From the NCBI GenBank assembly GCA_963830385.1, contig CAWHMD010000009.1, positions 1-64,000 of the forward strand: a stretch of 64,000 nt of DNA. The letters are read 5' to 3'. Under the pieces are notes generated by a model, which was given only the letters and a program-made list of their open reading frames with translations, ran no database searches and was not told the DNA's origin. The translations under genes and the position numbers were made by a program. Below, piece after piece: positions 36,931-45,829 of this stretch (position 1 is its first letter; every line of letters starts with the position of its first letter). This DNA is from Bog-532 sp963830385 (GTDB lineage Bacteria; Actinomycetota; Actinomycetes; Streptosporangiales; Streptosporangiaceae).

Positions 36931-38424
36931 GTGACCACTTTTAATCCCTTGCGGCGGTCACGTACCGACCGCGCACCCCAAGACCCGACGACGGCCCGCA
37001 GCGCCGTCCAGGCGGCCGTGCGCGCGACCCCGGAAACGCTGACGCTGGCGCGCCGCCGCGCCCAGCCGCGGATCGCCTACATCGCGCGGCTGACGCTCAC
37101 CGCCGTGGGCGCGTACCTGGCCGCCCTCGTGTTCGCCGGCCACAGCGGCCCGGTCCTGGCCCCGCTGACCGCGCTGCTGGTCGTCCAGGTGAGCCTGACC
37201 CACACCGTCCGCAGCGCCGCCCAGCGCGTGCTCAGCGTGGTAGCCGGGGTGCTGGTCGCGGTCGGGCTGTCGATTGTGGTCGGCTTCACCTGGTGGAGCC
37301 TGGGCATCCTGATCGCGGTCGCGCTGACCGTCGGCCTCGTGCTGCGGCTCGGTGACGACCTGCTCGAGGTGCCGATCAGCGCGATGCTGATCCTGTCGGC
37401 GGTCGGCAGCACCAGCGCGGCCAGCAGCCGGATCATCGAGACGTTCATCGGCGCGGCCGCCGGGCTGATCGGCGGGCTGCTGTTCAGCCCGGTCCGGCTG
37501 GAGCCGGCCGAGGACGCGGTCGACGACCTCAGCGGCCAGCTGGCCGACCTGCTCGACCTGATCGCGGGGGACATCGAGGACCTGGACTTCGAGACCGGCG
37601 AGCCCGGGCCGGGCACCGGCCGCGGCCAGCCGGACACCGGCCGCAGCCTGGAGCGGCTGGACCAGGCCCGCGCCCTCGGCGGCGAGATCGCCCGGGTCGA
37701 CCGGGCTCTGACCGAGTCCGAGGACAGCCTGCGGCTCAACCCCGGGGCCCGGATCCTGCCCGAGGCCGCCATCCCGCTCCGCACCGGGCTGGAGACGCTG
37801 GAGCGGGCGGCGGTCACCATCCGGGTCATCGCCCGCTGGACCGCCGATGCATCGCGGGCCGGGGCCGACGGCCCGCTGGGCGACCCCCGGGTCCGCGCCG
37901 CCCTCACCGAGGAGCTGCGCGAGCTCGCGGTGGCGGTCGGCTCGGTCGGCGACCACGTGCGGGCGGGCATCACCGCGGCCACGGCCGTCCCCACTGGGCC
38001 TCAGCCCTGGCCCATCCGGCCGCCCGCCCTGCTGCACCGCCCGGCCCCGGCCGAGGTCATGCGGCCCGAGCAGGTCGAGGACGACCTCGAGCGCAGCCTG
38101 GACCAGGCCCACGAGATGCAGGACGAACTGGCCGACCTGCTGCGGGCCGAGCCCGCCCAGGCCGACTGGTCGATGCGCGGTGAGCTGCTCATGCTGCTGG
38201 ACCGGCTGCGGTCCGACCTGCAGGAGGAGCACCAGGCCCGGGCCCGGGAGAACTGGCCCGGCCGCGGGTCGGCCCTCGCCCGTCGCCCCCGCTGGGTGCC
38301 ACGGCGGCCGGTGAGCCGCCGCCCGCGGTCCCGGACCGGCGAGCAAACCGGGCCCCAGCCCCGGCTGCCGAGGAGCGGTCCGCAGCCCCGGCTGCGGGCC
38401 CGGCGCCGCGCCTGGAAAGCTTGA
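36931..38424 (+). CDS. FUSC-family (aromatic acid exporter-like) membrane protein
   Basis: 497 aa from GTG 36931; TTG 36928 is adjacent in frame. Residues about 45-190 hold six membrane segments with the FUSC pattern GPVLAPLTALLVVQVSLTHT and SVVAGVLVAVGLSIVVG. The rest (about 195-450) is a helical cytoplasmic region, and the tail is very Arg/Pro-rich. Relatives export aromatic acids or form efflux components; the substrate is unknown. A gene with a clear RBS (the aldo/keto reductase) follows 25 bp later. Confidence 0.8.
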   Translation: MTTFNPLRRSRTDRAPQDPTTARSAVQAAVRATPETLTLARRRAQPRIAYIARLTLTAVGAYLAALVFAGHSGPVLAPLTALLVVQVSLTHTVRSAAQRVLSVVAGVLVAVGLSIVVGFTWWSLGILIAVALTVGLVLRLGDDLLEVPISAMLILSAVGSTSAASSRIIETFIGAAAGLIGGLLFSPVRLEPAEDAVDDLSGQLADLLDLIAGDIEDLDFETGEPGPGTGRGQPDTGRSLERLDQARALGGEIARVDRALTESEDSLRLNPGARILPEAAIPLRTGLETLERAAVTIRVIARWTADASRAGADGPLGDPRVRAALTEELRELAVAVGSVGDHVRAGITAATAVPTGPQPWPIRPPALLHRPAPAEVMRPEQVEDDLERSLDQAHEMQDELADLLRAEPAQADWSMRGELLMLLDRLRSDLQEEHQARARENWPGRGSALARRPRWVPRRPVSRRPRSRTGEQTGPQPRLPRSGPQPRLRARRRAWKA

Positions 38425-38449
38425 TTGAAGATACCGAGGAGGTAGCGAA

Positions 38450-39304
38450 ATGACTGGCACACCCAACGCGGCCGAGGCCGGGACGATCGACGTCGGCGGC
38501 GACCTGACCGTGAACCGGCTGGGCTACGGCGCCATGCGGATCACCGGGTCCGGTGTGTGGGGAGACCCGCCGGACCGCGAGCAGGCCAAGGCCGCGCTGC
38601 GCAAGGCGGTCGAGCTCGGCGTGAACTTCATCGACACCGCCGACTCCTACGGCCCCGAGGTCAGCGAGACCCTGATCGCCGAGACGTTGTACCCGTACGC
38701 GGACGACCTGGTTATCGCGACCAAGGGCGGCCTGGTCCGGCCCGGCCCCGGCCAGTGGGATCCGGACGGGCGCCCGGAACACCTGCGCGAAGCGCTGGAG
38801 GGCAGCCTGCGGCGGCTCAAGCTCGAGCAGATCCCGCTCTACCAGTTCCACCGGCCCGACCCCAAGGTCCCATTCGAGGAGTCGGTCGGGGCGATCGCGC
38901 AGCTCAAGGACGAGGGCAAGATCCGGCACGTCGGCCTGTCCAACGTGACCGACGAGCAGTTCCGCCGGGCCGAGCGGATCGTCCCGATCGTGTCCATCCA
39001 GAACCGCTACAACGTGACCGACCGCAAGTCCGAGACGATCGTGGACCTGGCCGAGCAGGAGGAGCTGACCTTCCTGCCCTGGGCCCCGATCCAGGACGCC
39101 GACGACGTCGACGTGATCGTCTCGGCCGCCCGAAACTACGGCGTCTTCCCGCGCCAGATCGTGCTGGCCTGGCTGCTGGCCCGGTCACCGCGGATCCTGC
39201 CGATCCCCGGCTCCGGCTCGGCTGGCCACGTCGAGGAGAACGTGGCGGCCGCGTCGATCAAGCTGGACCAGGGCGTCGTCGCCGCCATCACCGACGCATA
39301 CTGA
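38450..39304 (+). CDS. Aldo/keto reductase
   Basis: 284 aa, start preceded by GAGGAGG. It has the (beta/alpha)8 AKR tetrad: Asp and Tyr in DTADSYGPEVSE near 62-73, Lys in IATKGGLVRPG near 88-98, His in YQFHRPDPKV near 128-137. The NADP-binding end ILPIPGSGSAGHVEENVAAA lies near 249-268. The substrate is unknown. Its last bases overlap the convergent MFS remnant. Confidence 0.9.
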   Translation: MTGTPNAAEAGTIDVGGDLTVNRLGYGAMRITGSGVWGDPPDREQAKAALRKAVELGVNFIDTADSYGPEVSETLIAETLYPYADDLVIATKGGLVRPGPGQWDPDGRPEHLREALEGSLRRLKLEQIPLYQFHRPDPKVPFEESVGAIAQLKDEGKIRHVGLSNVTDEQFRRAERIVPIVSIQNRYNVTDRKSETIVDLAEQEELTFLPWAPIQDADDVDVIVSAARNYGVFPRQIVLAWLLARSPRILPIPGSGSAGHVEENVAAASIKLDQGVVAAITDAY

Positions 39305-39558
39305 CCGGCTGCCCGATGTCCCGCGGGAGTTCCATGGCCACTCCCAGGCCGCGGAACTCCCGCTGGGTGAGCGCGGTCAGCACCGCGACCGCCACCACCG
39401 CCCCGGCGGCCGGGAAGAAGTAGGGCGCGGGCCCGAACCGGAGCACCCAGCGCCCCGGCCAGGACCGCCGACAGCGGCAGCATGCCCCAGGCGGCCAGCC
39501 GCCACGCGCCGCGTAGCCGCCCGCTCGCCGCGATGGTCACGGTCCAGAGGTACGCCAC
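39288..39558 (-). pseudogene. Remnant of an MFS transporter C-terminus
   Basis: The minus strand reads VAYLWTVTIAASGRLRGAWR then LAAWGMLPLSAVLAGALG in one frame, the RGR-N/AxR-x-x-x-WG-x-xPLG motif of MFS exporters. It continues after a one-base frame change as VLRFGPAPYFFPAAGAVVAV and ALTQREFRGL to TGA 39288-39290. An in-frame stop lies just upstream and the N-terminal helices are absent. Clearly a fragment, not a working gene. Confidence 0.7.
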
Positions 39559-39691
39559 CTGACCGGCGGAAGGAAACGCTCAGGACGAAGCAACCCGGAC
39601 AAATGCGAAGAAGCCCGCCGCCGGGAAGCATCAGAGCCCCCATGCGTTACAACCAGCGGGACACCCATCCGCGATCACACCGGGAGCCACG

Positions 39692-40624
39692 ATGACCACG
39701 CCGGATGCCAGTGACCGAATCACCGCTCTGCGCCGCGGCCTGGGCCGCACCGGCATCTGGTCGTCCACGCCGGAGACGTTCGGCGTCGACGGCCGCGACC
39801 TGGCCGCCGCTACCGAGAAGTACGGCTTCGGCTCGCTCTGGCTGGGCGGCTCGCACATGGCGCCGGACGCCTTCACCCAGCTGGTGACGCTGCTGGACAG
39901 CTCCACCAAGCTGATCGTGGGCACCGGCATCGCCAGCATCTGGGGCCGTGAGCCGTCGGACATGCGGCAGGGCGCCGACACCCTGTCCAAGGGCTTCCCG
40001 GGCCGGTTCATCCTCGGCCTGGGCGTCGCCCACGCCCCCGCGGTGGAAAAGCTCGGCAAGTCCTACGCCCGTCCCTACAGCGCGATGGAACGCTACCTGG
40101 AAGAGATGGACCACCCGGCCGGGCACACTGACGCTGGCGGTGGCGACGCACCCGGTGAGCGGGCGGTGCGGGTGCTGGCCGCGCTCGGCCCGCGGATGCT
40201 CGAGCTGTCCCGGGACGAGGCCGACGGGGCGCACCCGTACTTCAGCCCGGTCGAGCACACCTCGTTCGCCCGCCAGGTCCTCGGCCCGGACAAGCTGCTC
40301 CTCCCCGAGCAGGCGGTGGTGCTCACCGAGGACGCCGGTGCCGCCCGGGCCGCCGCCCGCGCGTACGCCCAGCGCTACCTGCAGCTGCCCAACTACGTGG
40401 GCAACCTGCGCCGGTTCGGCTTCGGTGATCCCGACACCGGCGGCGAAGGCAGCGACCGCCTGATCGACGCGATCATCCCGCACGGTCCCGCCGTCATCGC
40501 CGAGCGCGTCCGCCAGCAGCTGGCGGCCGGCGCCGACACCGTCCTGCTGCAGCCGCTGGGCCCCGGCGGCAAGTTCGCCTTCGCCGACCTCGGCCCGCTG
40601 GCCGAGGCGCTGGCCACCATCTGA
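39692..40624 (+). CDS. LLM-class F420-type oxidoreductase
   Basis: 310 aa. The luciferase-like barrel begins GRTGIWSSTPETFG near 19-32, with EKYGFGSLWLGGSH near 42-55 and GTGIASIW near 77-84. GRFILGLGVAHAPAVEKLGK near 105-124 is typical of the actinobacterial F420-dependent branch (TIGR03620-like). It would transfer hydride from F420H2 (or FMNH2) to an unknown substrate. No partner genes are evident. Confidence 0.82.
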   Translation: MTTPDASDRITALRRGLGRTGIWSSTPETFGVDGRDLAAATEKYGFGSLWLGGSHMAPDAFTQLVTLLDSSTKLIVGTGIASIWGREPSDMRQGADTLSKGFPGRFILGLGVAHAPAVEKLGKSYARPYSAMERYLEEMDHPAGHTDAGGGDAPGERAVRVLAALGPRMLELSRDEADGAHPYFSPVEHTSFARQVLGPDKLLLPEQAVVLTEDAGAARAAARAYAQRYLQLPNYVGNLRRFGFGDPDTGGEGSDRLIDAIIPHGPAVIAERVRQQLAAGADTVLLQPLGPGGKFAFADLGPLAEALATI

Positions 40625-40706
40625 GCAGGCCCCGGCCGGCCTCGGATTGGCAGGATCACCACGGGATGTGGCGGCAGGTTGGCTACGCAGGCCGGGGCCG
40701 GGCGGG

Positions 40707-40712
40707 TACGGT
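40707..40712 (+). promoter_or_regulatory. -10 box for leaderless dapA transcript
   Basis: TACGGT ends 6 nt before ATG 40719 with no ribosome-binding site between. Confidence 0.6.
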
Positions 40713-40718
40713 CGGACC

Positions 40719-41657
40719 ATGACTAATTCGACGCCACCCGACGCCCCGGCGGCACCGGCCACTGCCCCGTTCGGCCGGATGCTGACGGCGATGATCACGC
40801 CCATGCTGCCGGACGGAGCCGTCGACTACGACGGGGCCGCCCGGCTGGCGTCTTACCTGGTCGACGACATGCGCAACGACGGCCTGGTCATCAGCGGCAC
40901 CACCGGCGAGTCGCCCACCACCACCGACGAGGAGCAGGACCGGCTGCTGCGCACGGTGGTCGAGGCGGTCGGCAACCGCGCCTCGATCGTGGCCGGGGTG
41001 GGCACCAACGACACCGCCCACACCAAGGAGCTGACCCGTAAGGCCCAGCAGGCTGGCGCCGACGGGCTGCTGGTGGTCACGCCCTACTACAACAAGCCGC
41101 CCCAGCACGCGCTGGAGGCCCACTTCCGCGCGGTGGCCGACGTCGCCGAGCTCCCGGTGATGCTGTACGACATCCCCGGCCGGACCGGGACGCCGATTGC
41201 CACCGAGACGCTGATCCGGCTGGCCGACCACGAGAACATCGTGGCCGTCAAGGACGCCAAGGAAGACGTGGCCGGCACCTCCGAGGTGCTGGCCCGCACC
41301 GATCTGGTCTACTACTGCGGCACCGATATGGTGAACCTGCCGTGGCTGTCACTCGGCGCGGTCGGCTTCGTCAGCGTGGTGGGGCACGTGGTGGGCGACC
41401 TGCTGCATGAGATGATCGACGAGTTCGAAGCCGGTCAGGTGGGCCGGGCCCGCGAGCTGCACCTGGCGCTGCTGCCCGTCTACACCGGTTTGTTCCGCAA
41501 CCAGGGCCTGGTCATGACCAAGGCCGCGCTGAACCTGCTCGGCCTGCCGGCCGGCCCGGTGCGGCTGCCGCTGGCCGGCGCCACCGAAGCGGAGATCCGC
41601 CGGCTGCGGGAAGACCTCGAGGCCGGCGGGGTCAAGCTCCCCGGCAGCCCAGCCTGA
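40719..41657 (+). CDS. dapA: 4-hydroxy-tetrahydrodipicolinate synthase
   Basis: 312 aa from ATG 40719. Family residues are visible: SGTTGESPTTTDEE near 59-72, the Tyr pair in VTPYYNKPPQH near 123-133, YDIPGRTG near 150-157 and the Schiff-base Lys in IVAVKDAKED near 174-183. It condenses pyruvate and aspartate semialdehyde in lysine/meso-diaminopimelate synthesis. It precedes rnj by 62 bp, the arrangement conserved in actinomycetes. Confidence 0.93.
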   Translation: MTNSTPPDAPAAPATAPFGRMLTAMITPMLPDGAVDYDGAARLASYLVDDMRNDGLVISGTTGESPTTTDEEQDRLLRTVVEAVGNRASIVAGVGTNDTAHTKELTRKAQQAGADGLLVVTPYYNKPPQHALEAHFRAVADVAELPVMLYDIPGRTGTPIATETLIRLADHENIVAVKDAKEDVAGTSEVLARTDLVYYCGTDMVNLPWLSLGAVGFVSVVGHVVGDLLHEMIDEFEAGQVGRARELHLALLPVYTGLFRNQGLVMTKAALNLLGLPAGPVRLPLAGATEAEIRRLREDLEAGGVKLPGSPA

Positions 41658-41719
41658 GCCCGGCGCCTGACCTTTTCACCTGAGCAAGACCTGAGAAAGA
41701 AAGAGCGGATTACAGCACA

Positions 41720-43405
41720 GTGAGTCATCCCCACCCAGAGCTACCCCCGCCCCCGCCACTCGCCGAGGGGGGCCTCCGGGTCGTCGCCCTCGGTGGTCTC
41801 GGCGAGATCGGGCGGAACATGACCGTCTTCGAGTACGACGGCCGGTTGCTCGTCGTCGACTGCGGCGTCCTGTTCCCCGAGCCCGACCAGCCCGGCGTGG
41901 ACCTGATCCTGCCGGACTTCCGCTACCTGGAGGACCGGTTCGGCCAGATCGAGGCCGTAGCGCTGACCCACGCGCACGAGGATCACATCGGCGCGCTGCC
42001 CTACCTGCTGCGCGAGCGCCAGGACATCCCGCTGGTCGGGTCCCGGCTGACCCTGGCCCTGGTCAAGAGCAAGCTCACCGAGCACCGGCTGACCCCGGTG
42101 GTGGCCGAGGTGGCCGAGGGCACCCGCCAGCAGTTCGGCCCGTTCGACCTGGAGTTCTTCTCGGTCAACCACTCGATACCGGACGCGCTGGCCGTGGCCA
42201 TCCGCACCCCGGCTGGCCTGGTCCTGCACACCGGCGACTTCAAGATGGACCAGCTGCCGCTGGACCGCCGGCTGACCGACATCGGCGGGTTCGCCCGCCT
42301 CGGCGCGGACGGCGTCGACCTGCTCATGTCGGACTCCACCAACGCCGAGAGCCCGGGCTTCACCACCAGCGAGCGGGCCATCGCCCCGGTGCTGGACGAG
42401 GTGTTCAGCACCGCCGAGAAGCGCATCATCGTGGCCTGCTTCGCCAGCCACGTGCACCGCGTCCAGCAGGTGCTGGACGCCGCCGCCAAGCACGACCGCA
42501 AGGTCGCGTTCGTGGGCCGGTCCATGGTCCGCAACATGGGCGTGGCCCGCGACCTCGGCTACCTTCACGTACCCGGCGGCATGCTGGTCGACATGCGCGA
42601 GGCCGAGGAGATGCGCCCGCAGGACGTGGTGCTGGTCTCCACCGGTTCCCAGGGCGAGCCGATGTCGGCGCTGTCCCGGATGGCCGGCCGCGACCACCCG
42701 ATCCGGATCGCCGAGGGCGACACCGTGGTGCTGGCCTCCTCGCTCATCCCCGGCAACGAGACCGCGGTCTACCGGGTCATCAACGGCCTGACCCGGCTCG
42801 GGGCCATCGTCATCCACAAGGGCAGCTCGCTGGTCCACGTGTCCGGGCACGCCAACGCGGGCGAGCTGCTGTTCGTGCTCAACGTGACCAAGCCGGGCAA
42901 CTTCATGCCGGTGCACGGCGAGTGGCGGCACCTGCGGGCGCACGCCAACCTGGCCGCGATGAGCGGTGTGCCCGAGGGCAACATCGTGATCGCCGACGAC
43001 GGCGTGGTCGTCGACCTGGTCGACGGCCAGGCCCGGATCACCGGCGCGGTGCCGTGCGGCTACGTCTACGTGGACGGCCTGTCGGTCGGCGAGGTCACCG
43101 ACGAGCAGCTCAAGGACCGGCGGATCCTCGGTGAGGAGGGCTTCGTCTCGGTGATCATCGTGCTCGACTCGACCACCGGCAAGGCCGTCGCCCCGCCCGA
43201 GCTGCACGCCCGCGGCTCCGGCATCGACGAGTCCTCGCTGAACGAGGTGCGCCCGAAGATCGAGGAGGCCCTGGCCCGCGCGGCCGCGGAGAATGTCACC
43301 GACCCGCACCAGATCCAGCAGCTGGTCCGCCGGGCCGTGGGCCGCTGGGTCAGCGACAACTACCGCCGCCGCCCCATGATCATCCCGCGGGTGATCGAAG
43401 TCTGA
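41720..43405 (+). CDS. rnj: Ribonuclease J
   Basis: 561 aa, GTG start. The metallo-beta-lactamase motif LTHAHEDHIGALPYLL lies near 82-97. HTGDFKMDQLP near 170-180, SDSTNAESPGFT near 205-216 and the beta-CASP parts ACFASHVHRVQQV and SGHANAGEL near 375-383 are present. It is an RNA 5'-exonuclease/endonuclease for mRNA decay and rRNA maturation. Its stop abuts the convergent YnfA-like gene with no gap. Confidence 0.93.
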   Translation: MSHPHPELPPPPPLAEGGLRVVALGGLGEIGRNMTVFEYDGRLLVVDCGVLFPEPDQPGVDLILPDFRYLEDRFGQIEAVALTHAHEDHIGALPYLLRERQDIPLVGSRLTLALVKSKLTEHRLTPVVAEVAEGTRQQFGPFDLEFFSVNHSIPDALAVAIRTPAGLVLHTGDFKMDQLPLDRRLTDIGGFARLGADGVDLLMSDSTNAESPGFTTSERAIAPVLDEVFSTAEKRIIVACFASHVHRVQQVLDAAAKHDRKVAFVGRSMVRNMGVARDLGYLHVPGGMLVDMREAEEMRPQDVVLVSTGSQGEPMSALSRMAGRDHPIRIAEGDTVVLASSLIPGNETAVYRVINGLTRLGAIVIHKGSSLVHVSGHANAGELLFVLNVTKPGNFMPVHGEWRHLRAHANLAAMSGVPEGNIVIADDGVVVDLVDGQARITGAVPCGYVYVDGLSVGEVTDEQLKDRRILGEEGFVSVIIVLDSTTGKAVAPPELHARGSGIDESSLNEVRPKIEEALARAAAENVTDPHQIQQLVRRAVGRWVSDNYRRRPMIIPRVIEV

Positions 43406-43738
43406 TCAGTGGCGCGGGGCGTACATGATCACGCCCACGCCCGCCAGGCAGATCAAGGCCCCGATGATGTCGAACCGGTCGGGGCGGTAGCCGTCGGCTA
43501 CCGCCCCCCAGGCCAGTGAGCCGGCGATGAAGATCCCGCCGTAGGCGGCCAGGATCTGGCCGAAGTGCGAGTCGGGCTGCAGGGTGGCCGCGAAGCCGTA
43601 CAGGCCGAGCGCGACCACGCCCGCCCCGATCCACACCCAGCCGCGGTGCTCGCGCACCCCCTGCCAGACGAGCCAGGCGCCGCCGATCTCCAGCAGCGCG
43701 GCCAGGACGAACAGGCCGATCGAGCGCAGCACGACCAC
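43406..43738 (-). CDS. YnfA-family small membrane protein
   Basis: 110 aa from GTG 43738, with GAGGA 7 nt upstream. Four helices carry family blocks LFVLAALLEIGGAWLVWQGV near 9-28 and ILAAYGGIFIAGSLAWG near 62-78. YnfA/UPF0060 proteins resemble small multidrug-type transporters; some are linked to drug tolerance. Convergent to rnj with no intergenic bases. Confidence 0.85.
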   Translation of the reverse strand: MVVLRSIGLFVLAALLEIGGAWLVWQGVREHRGWVWIGAGVVALGLYGFAATLQPDSHFGQILAAYGGIFIAGSLAWGAVADGYRPDRFDIIGALICLAGVGVIMYAPRH

Positions 43739-43848
43739 AGTTGGTTCCTCCCTGGCACGTAAGGCGTTTTCTGATCTTTCCATGCGCAACCACGGGTGGC
43801 ACTTCGCCGCCTTCTGTGCACCCATCGGCTGGGAGCTAGCCGCGATGG

Positions 43849-44583
43849 TCAGGCGCGGGCGGCCGGCACGGTCCCGATCAGCGCGGCCAGCTCGATCACC
43901 CGCTGGGCGCCGTCGGCGGCCACGTGGCGGGCGGTGAACTGCCGGATCAGCGACAGCCGCCCCGGGTCGAGGCTGACCAGCCGCCCGCCCGCCGCCACCC
44001 GCGACTGCCAGCCCGCGATGACGCCGTCGAGCTGCCCGCGCATGCCGTCCAGCCGCAGCGCCGCCTCGGCCACCGGCCACTGGTCCAGCCGGCCGGGCTC
44101 GTCTCCTTCGGCCCGCTCTACCGCCTGGTCGAACGCCTGCCGGGCGATCGCGTAACTGGTCATGCCGTCCAGCGCCAGCCCCCAGGCGTACCAGGCCGCC
44201 CGCAGCACCTCACCGCCCGCGGGCCTGGCGCCGGTGAACCGGCGGCCCCCGGCGGCCTCGGCCAGGATCCACCGCGGCTCGGCGTCCCCGCTGGCCAGCG
44301 CGTCGGCCGCCGCCCCCACCCAGGCGTGGTGCGTGTTCAGGGCGCGGGCGGTGCCCGCCGCCCGGGCGGCCAGCTGCCGCTGGGCGCAGGCCACCTCGGC
44401 CAGGTTCAGCCCCGCCCCGCCGAACGCGGTGGGCAGCGCGAGCTGGAGGTAGCCGCCGTCGCGGAGCACGGCCAGGTCCGCGGCCAGCAGGCCGCCCGTG
44501 TCCGGCCGCGGCCGGCCGGGCAGCCGGGCCGGCAGTCGATCCAGGAGTCCATGGGGGAGCGGGCCGTTTTCGTCTGCTGGCAT
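43849..44583 (-). CDS. Acyl-CoA dehydrogenase-like protein, shortened
   Basis: 244 aa against about 380 in the family. The N-terminal helical part is recognisable (LRDGGYLQLALPTAFGGAGL near 38-57) and so is a C-terminal helical part (YAIARQAFDQAVERAEG near 149-165, ending in RVIELAALIG). The middle beta domain that holds FAD and acyl-CoA contacts is reduced to about 45 residues. Either a divergent paralogue without dehydrogenase activity or an old in-frame deletion. AT-rich DNA with CAAC-N7-GTTG near 44652-44666 could be its promoter/operator. Confidence 0.6.
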   Translation of the reverse strand: MPADENGPLPHGLLDRLPARLPGRPRPDTGGLLAADLAVLRDGGYLQLALPTAFGGAGLNLAEVACAQRQLAARAAGTARALNTHHAWVGAAADALASGDAEPRWILAEAAGGRRFTGARPAGGEVLRAAWYAWGLALDGMTSYAIARQAFDQAVERAEGDEPGRLDQWPVAEAALRLDGMRGQLDGVIAGWQSRVAAGGRLVSLDPGRLSLIRQFTARHVAADGAQRVIELAALIGTVPAARA

Positions 44584-44736
44584 CAGGCCGCCCCCTCCTT
44601 CGCCGTAGAGAACACCACCTCAACCTCAGCACGCGCGTCCGCTAAAAGTCAACTAAACTGGTTGGAATACTATGGAAGAACGGAAAAGGTGCTCACGGCC
44701 TGGAGTCCGGGATTGTCTGCGGGCCAGCCCGTGGCC

Positions 44737-45723
44737 TCAGTCGTTCAGCACCCGGACCGGTGCGCCATCGATGAACGCGGCGACGTCCTCGGCCGCCTCG
44801 CGGTAAAAGACCTGGTAGGTCTCGTCGGTGACGTAACCCAGGTGCGGCGTGAGCACGGTGTTCGGCAGCGTCCGGAGCGAGTCGCCCAGCGGCAGCGGCT
44901 CGGTGTCGTAGACGTCCAGCGCGGCCCCGGCGATCTGCCCGCCGCGCAGCGCCGCCAGCAGCGCGGCGCCGTCCACGAGCGGCCCGCGCGAGGTGTTGAC
45001 CAGGTACGCGGTCGGCTTCATCAGGTCCAGCTCGGCCGCCCCGACCAGCCCGGTACTGCGCGGGCTGAGCTTGTAGTGGATGGTGACCACGTCCGAGCGC
45101 GAGAACAGCTGCTCCTTGCCGGCCGGCTCCACGCCGATGTCCCGGGCCTGGTCCGGGTCCAGGTTCTGGCTCCAGGCCGCGACCTGCATGCCGAACGCCT
45201 GCCCGACGGCGGACACCTCCCGGCCGATGCGGCCCAGCCCCACCACTCCGAGCCGCTTGCCGTGCAGGCCCATCCCGACCGTCTGCTGCCAGCTGCCCCG
45301 GGACGACAACGCCGCCCCGCCCGCCCTGGCCGCGGCCCGCATCCGCCAGTCCTCTTCCGGGATGTGCCGGACCAGGGACAGGATCAGGCCCCAGGCCAGC
45401 TCGGCGGTGGCCCCGGGGAAGCCGCCGGTGCCGCACACCATGATCCCGCGCTCGCGGGCCGCCTCGAGGTCGATCGCGGCGTTGCCCATCCCGGTGGTGA
45501 CCAGCAGCCTCAGGTTGGGCAGGAGCGCGAGCAGGCTGTCCGCGAACGGGGTCCGCTCGCGCATCGCCACGATCACGTCGAACGGCCGCAGCGTGGCCGC
45601 CAGCAGCTCGTGGCGGCCGATGTGCTGGTTGAACACGGTCACCTCGGGTGACCCCGGCAAGCCCTTCCAGTCCGCATAACCCAGCGCCACGTCCTGATAG
45701 TCGTCGAGAATCGCGATCTTCAT
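44737..45723 (-). CDS. D-2-hydroxyacid dehydrogenase
   Basis: 328 aa. The NAD-binding motif is RLGVVGLGRIGREVSAVGQ near 157-175. Catalytic residues appear as Arg in NTSRGPLVDG near 241-250, Glu in DVYDTEPLPLG near 269-279 and His in LTPHLGYVTDE near 291-301. It is related to D-3-phosphoglycerate and glyoxylate/hydroxypyruvate reductases; the ACT domain of full-length SerA is absent, so the substrate is open. Divergent from bioB, about 106 bp apart. Confidence 0.87.
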   Translation of the reverse strand: MKIAILDDYQDVALGYADWKGLPGSPEVTVFNQHIGRHELLAATLRPFDVIVAMRERTPFADSLLALLPNLRLLVTTGMGNAAIDLEAARERGIMVCGTGGFPGATAELAWGLILSLVRHIPEEDWRMRAAARAGGAALSSRGSWQQTVGMGLHGKRLGVVGLGRIGREVSAVGQAFGMQVAAWSQNLDPDQARDIGVEPAGKEQLFSRSDVVTIHYKLSPRSTGLVGAAELDLMKPTAYLVNTSRGPLVDGAALLAALRGGQIAGAALDVYDTEPLPLGDSLRTLPNTVLTPHLGYVTDETYQVFYREAAEDVAAFIDGAPVRVLND

Positions 45724-45829
45724 CCCGCGCTCCCTGAATGGTCTTCCGCCGAAGGGCCGAAAGTGACCCTACTCGCCTGCTGATACGGTCGGCCCTGGTG
45801 ACCGGCGGAAATTTCGGGAGGACGACGAC

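Noticed and set aside
39354..39370. GGGTGA at 39365 in the core part
   Set aside because: The left arm GAACTC does not match and it lies in the MFS remnant.
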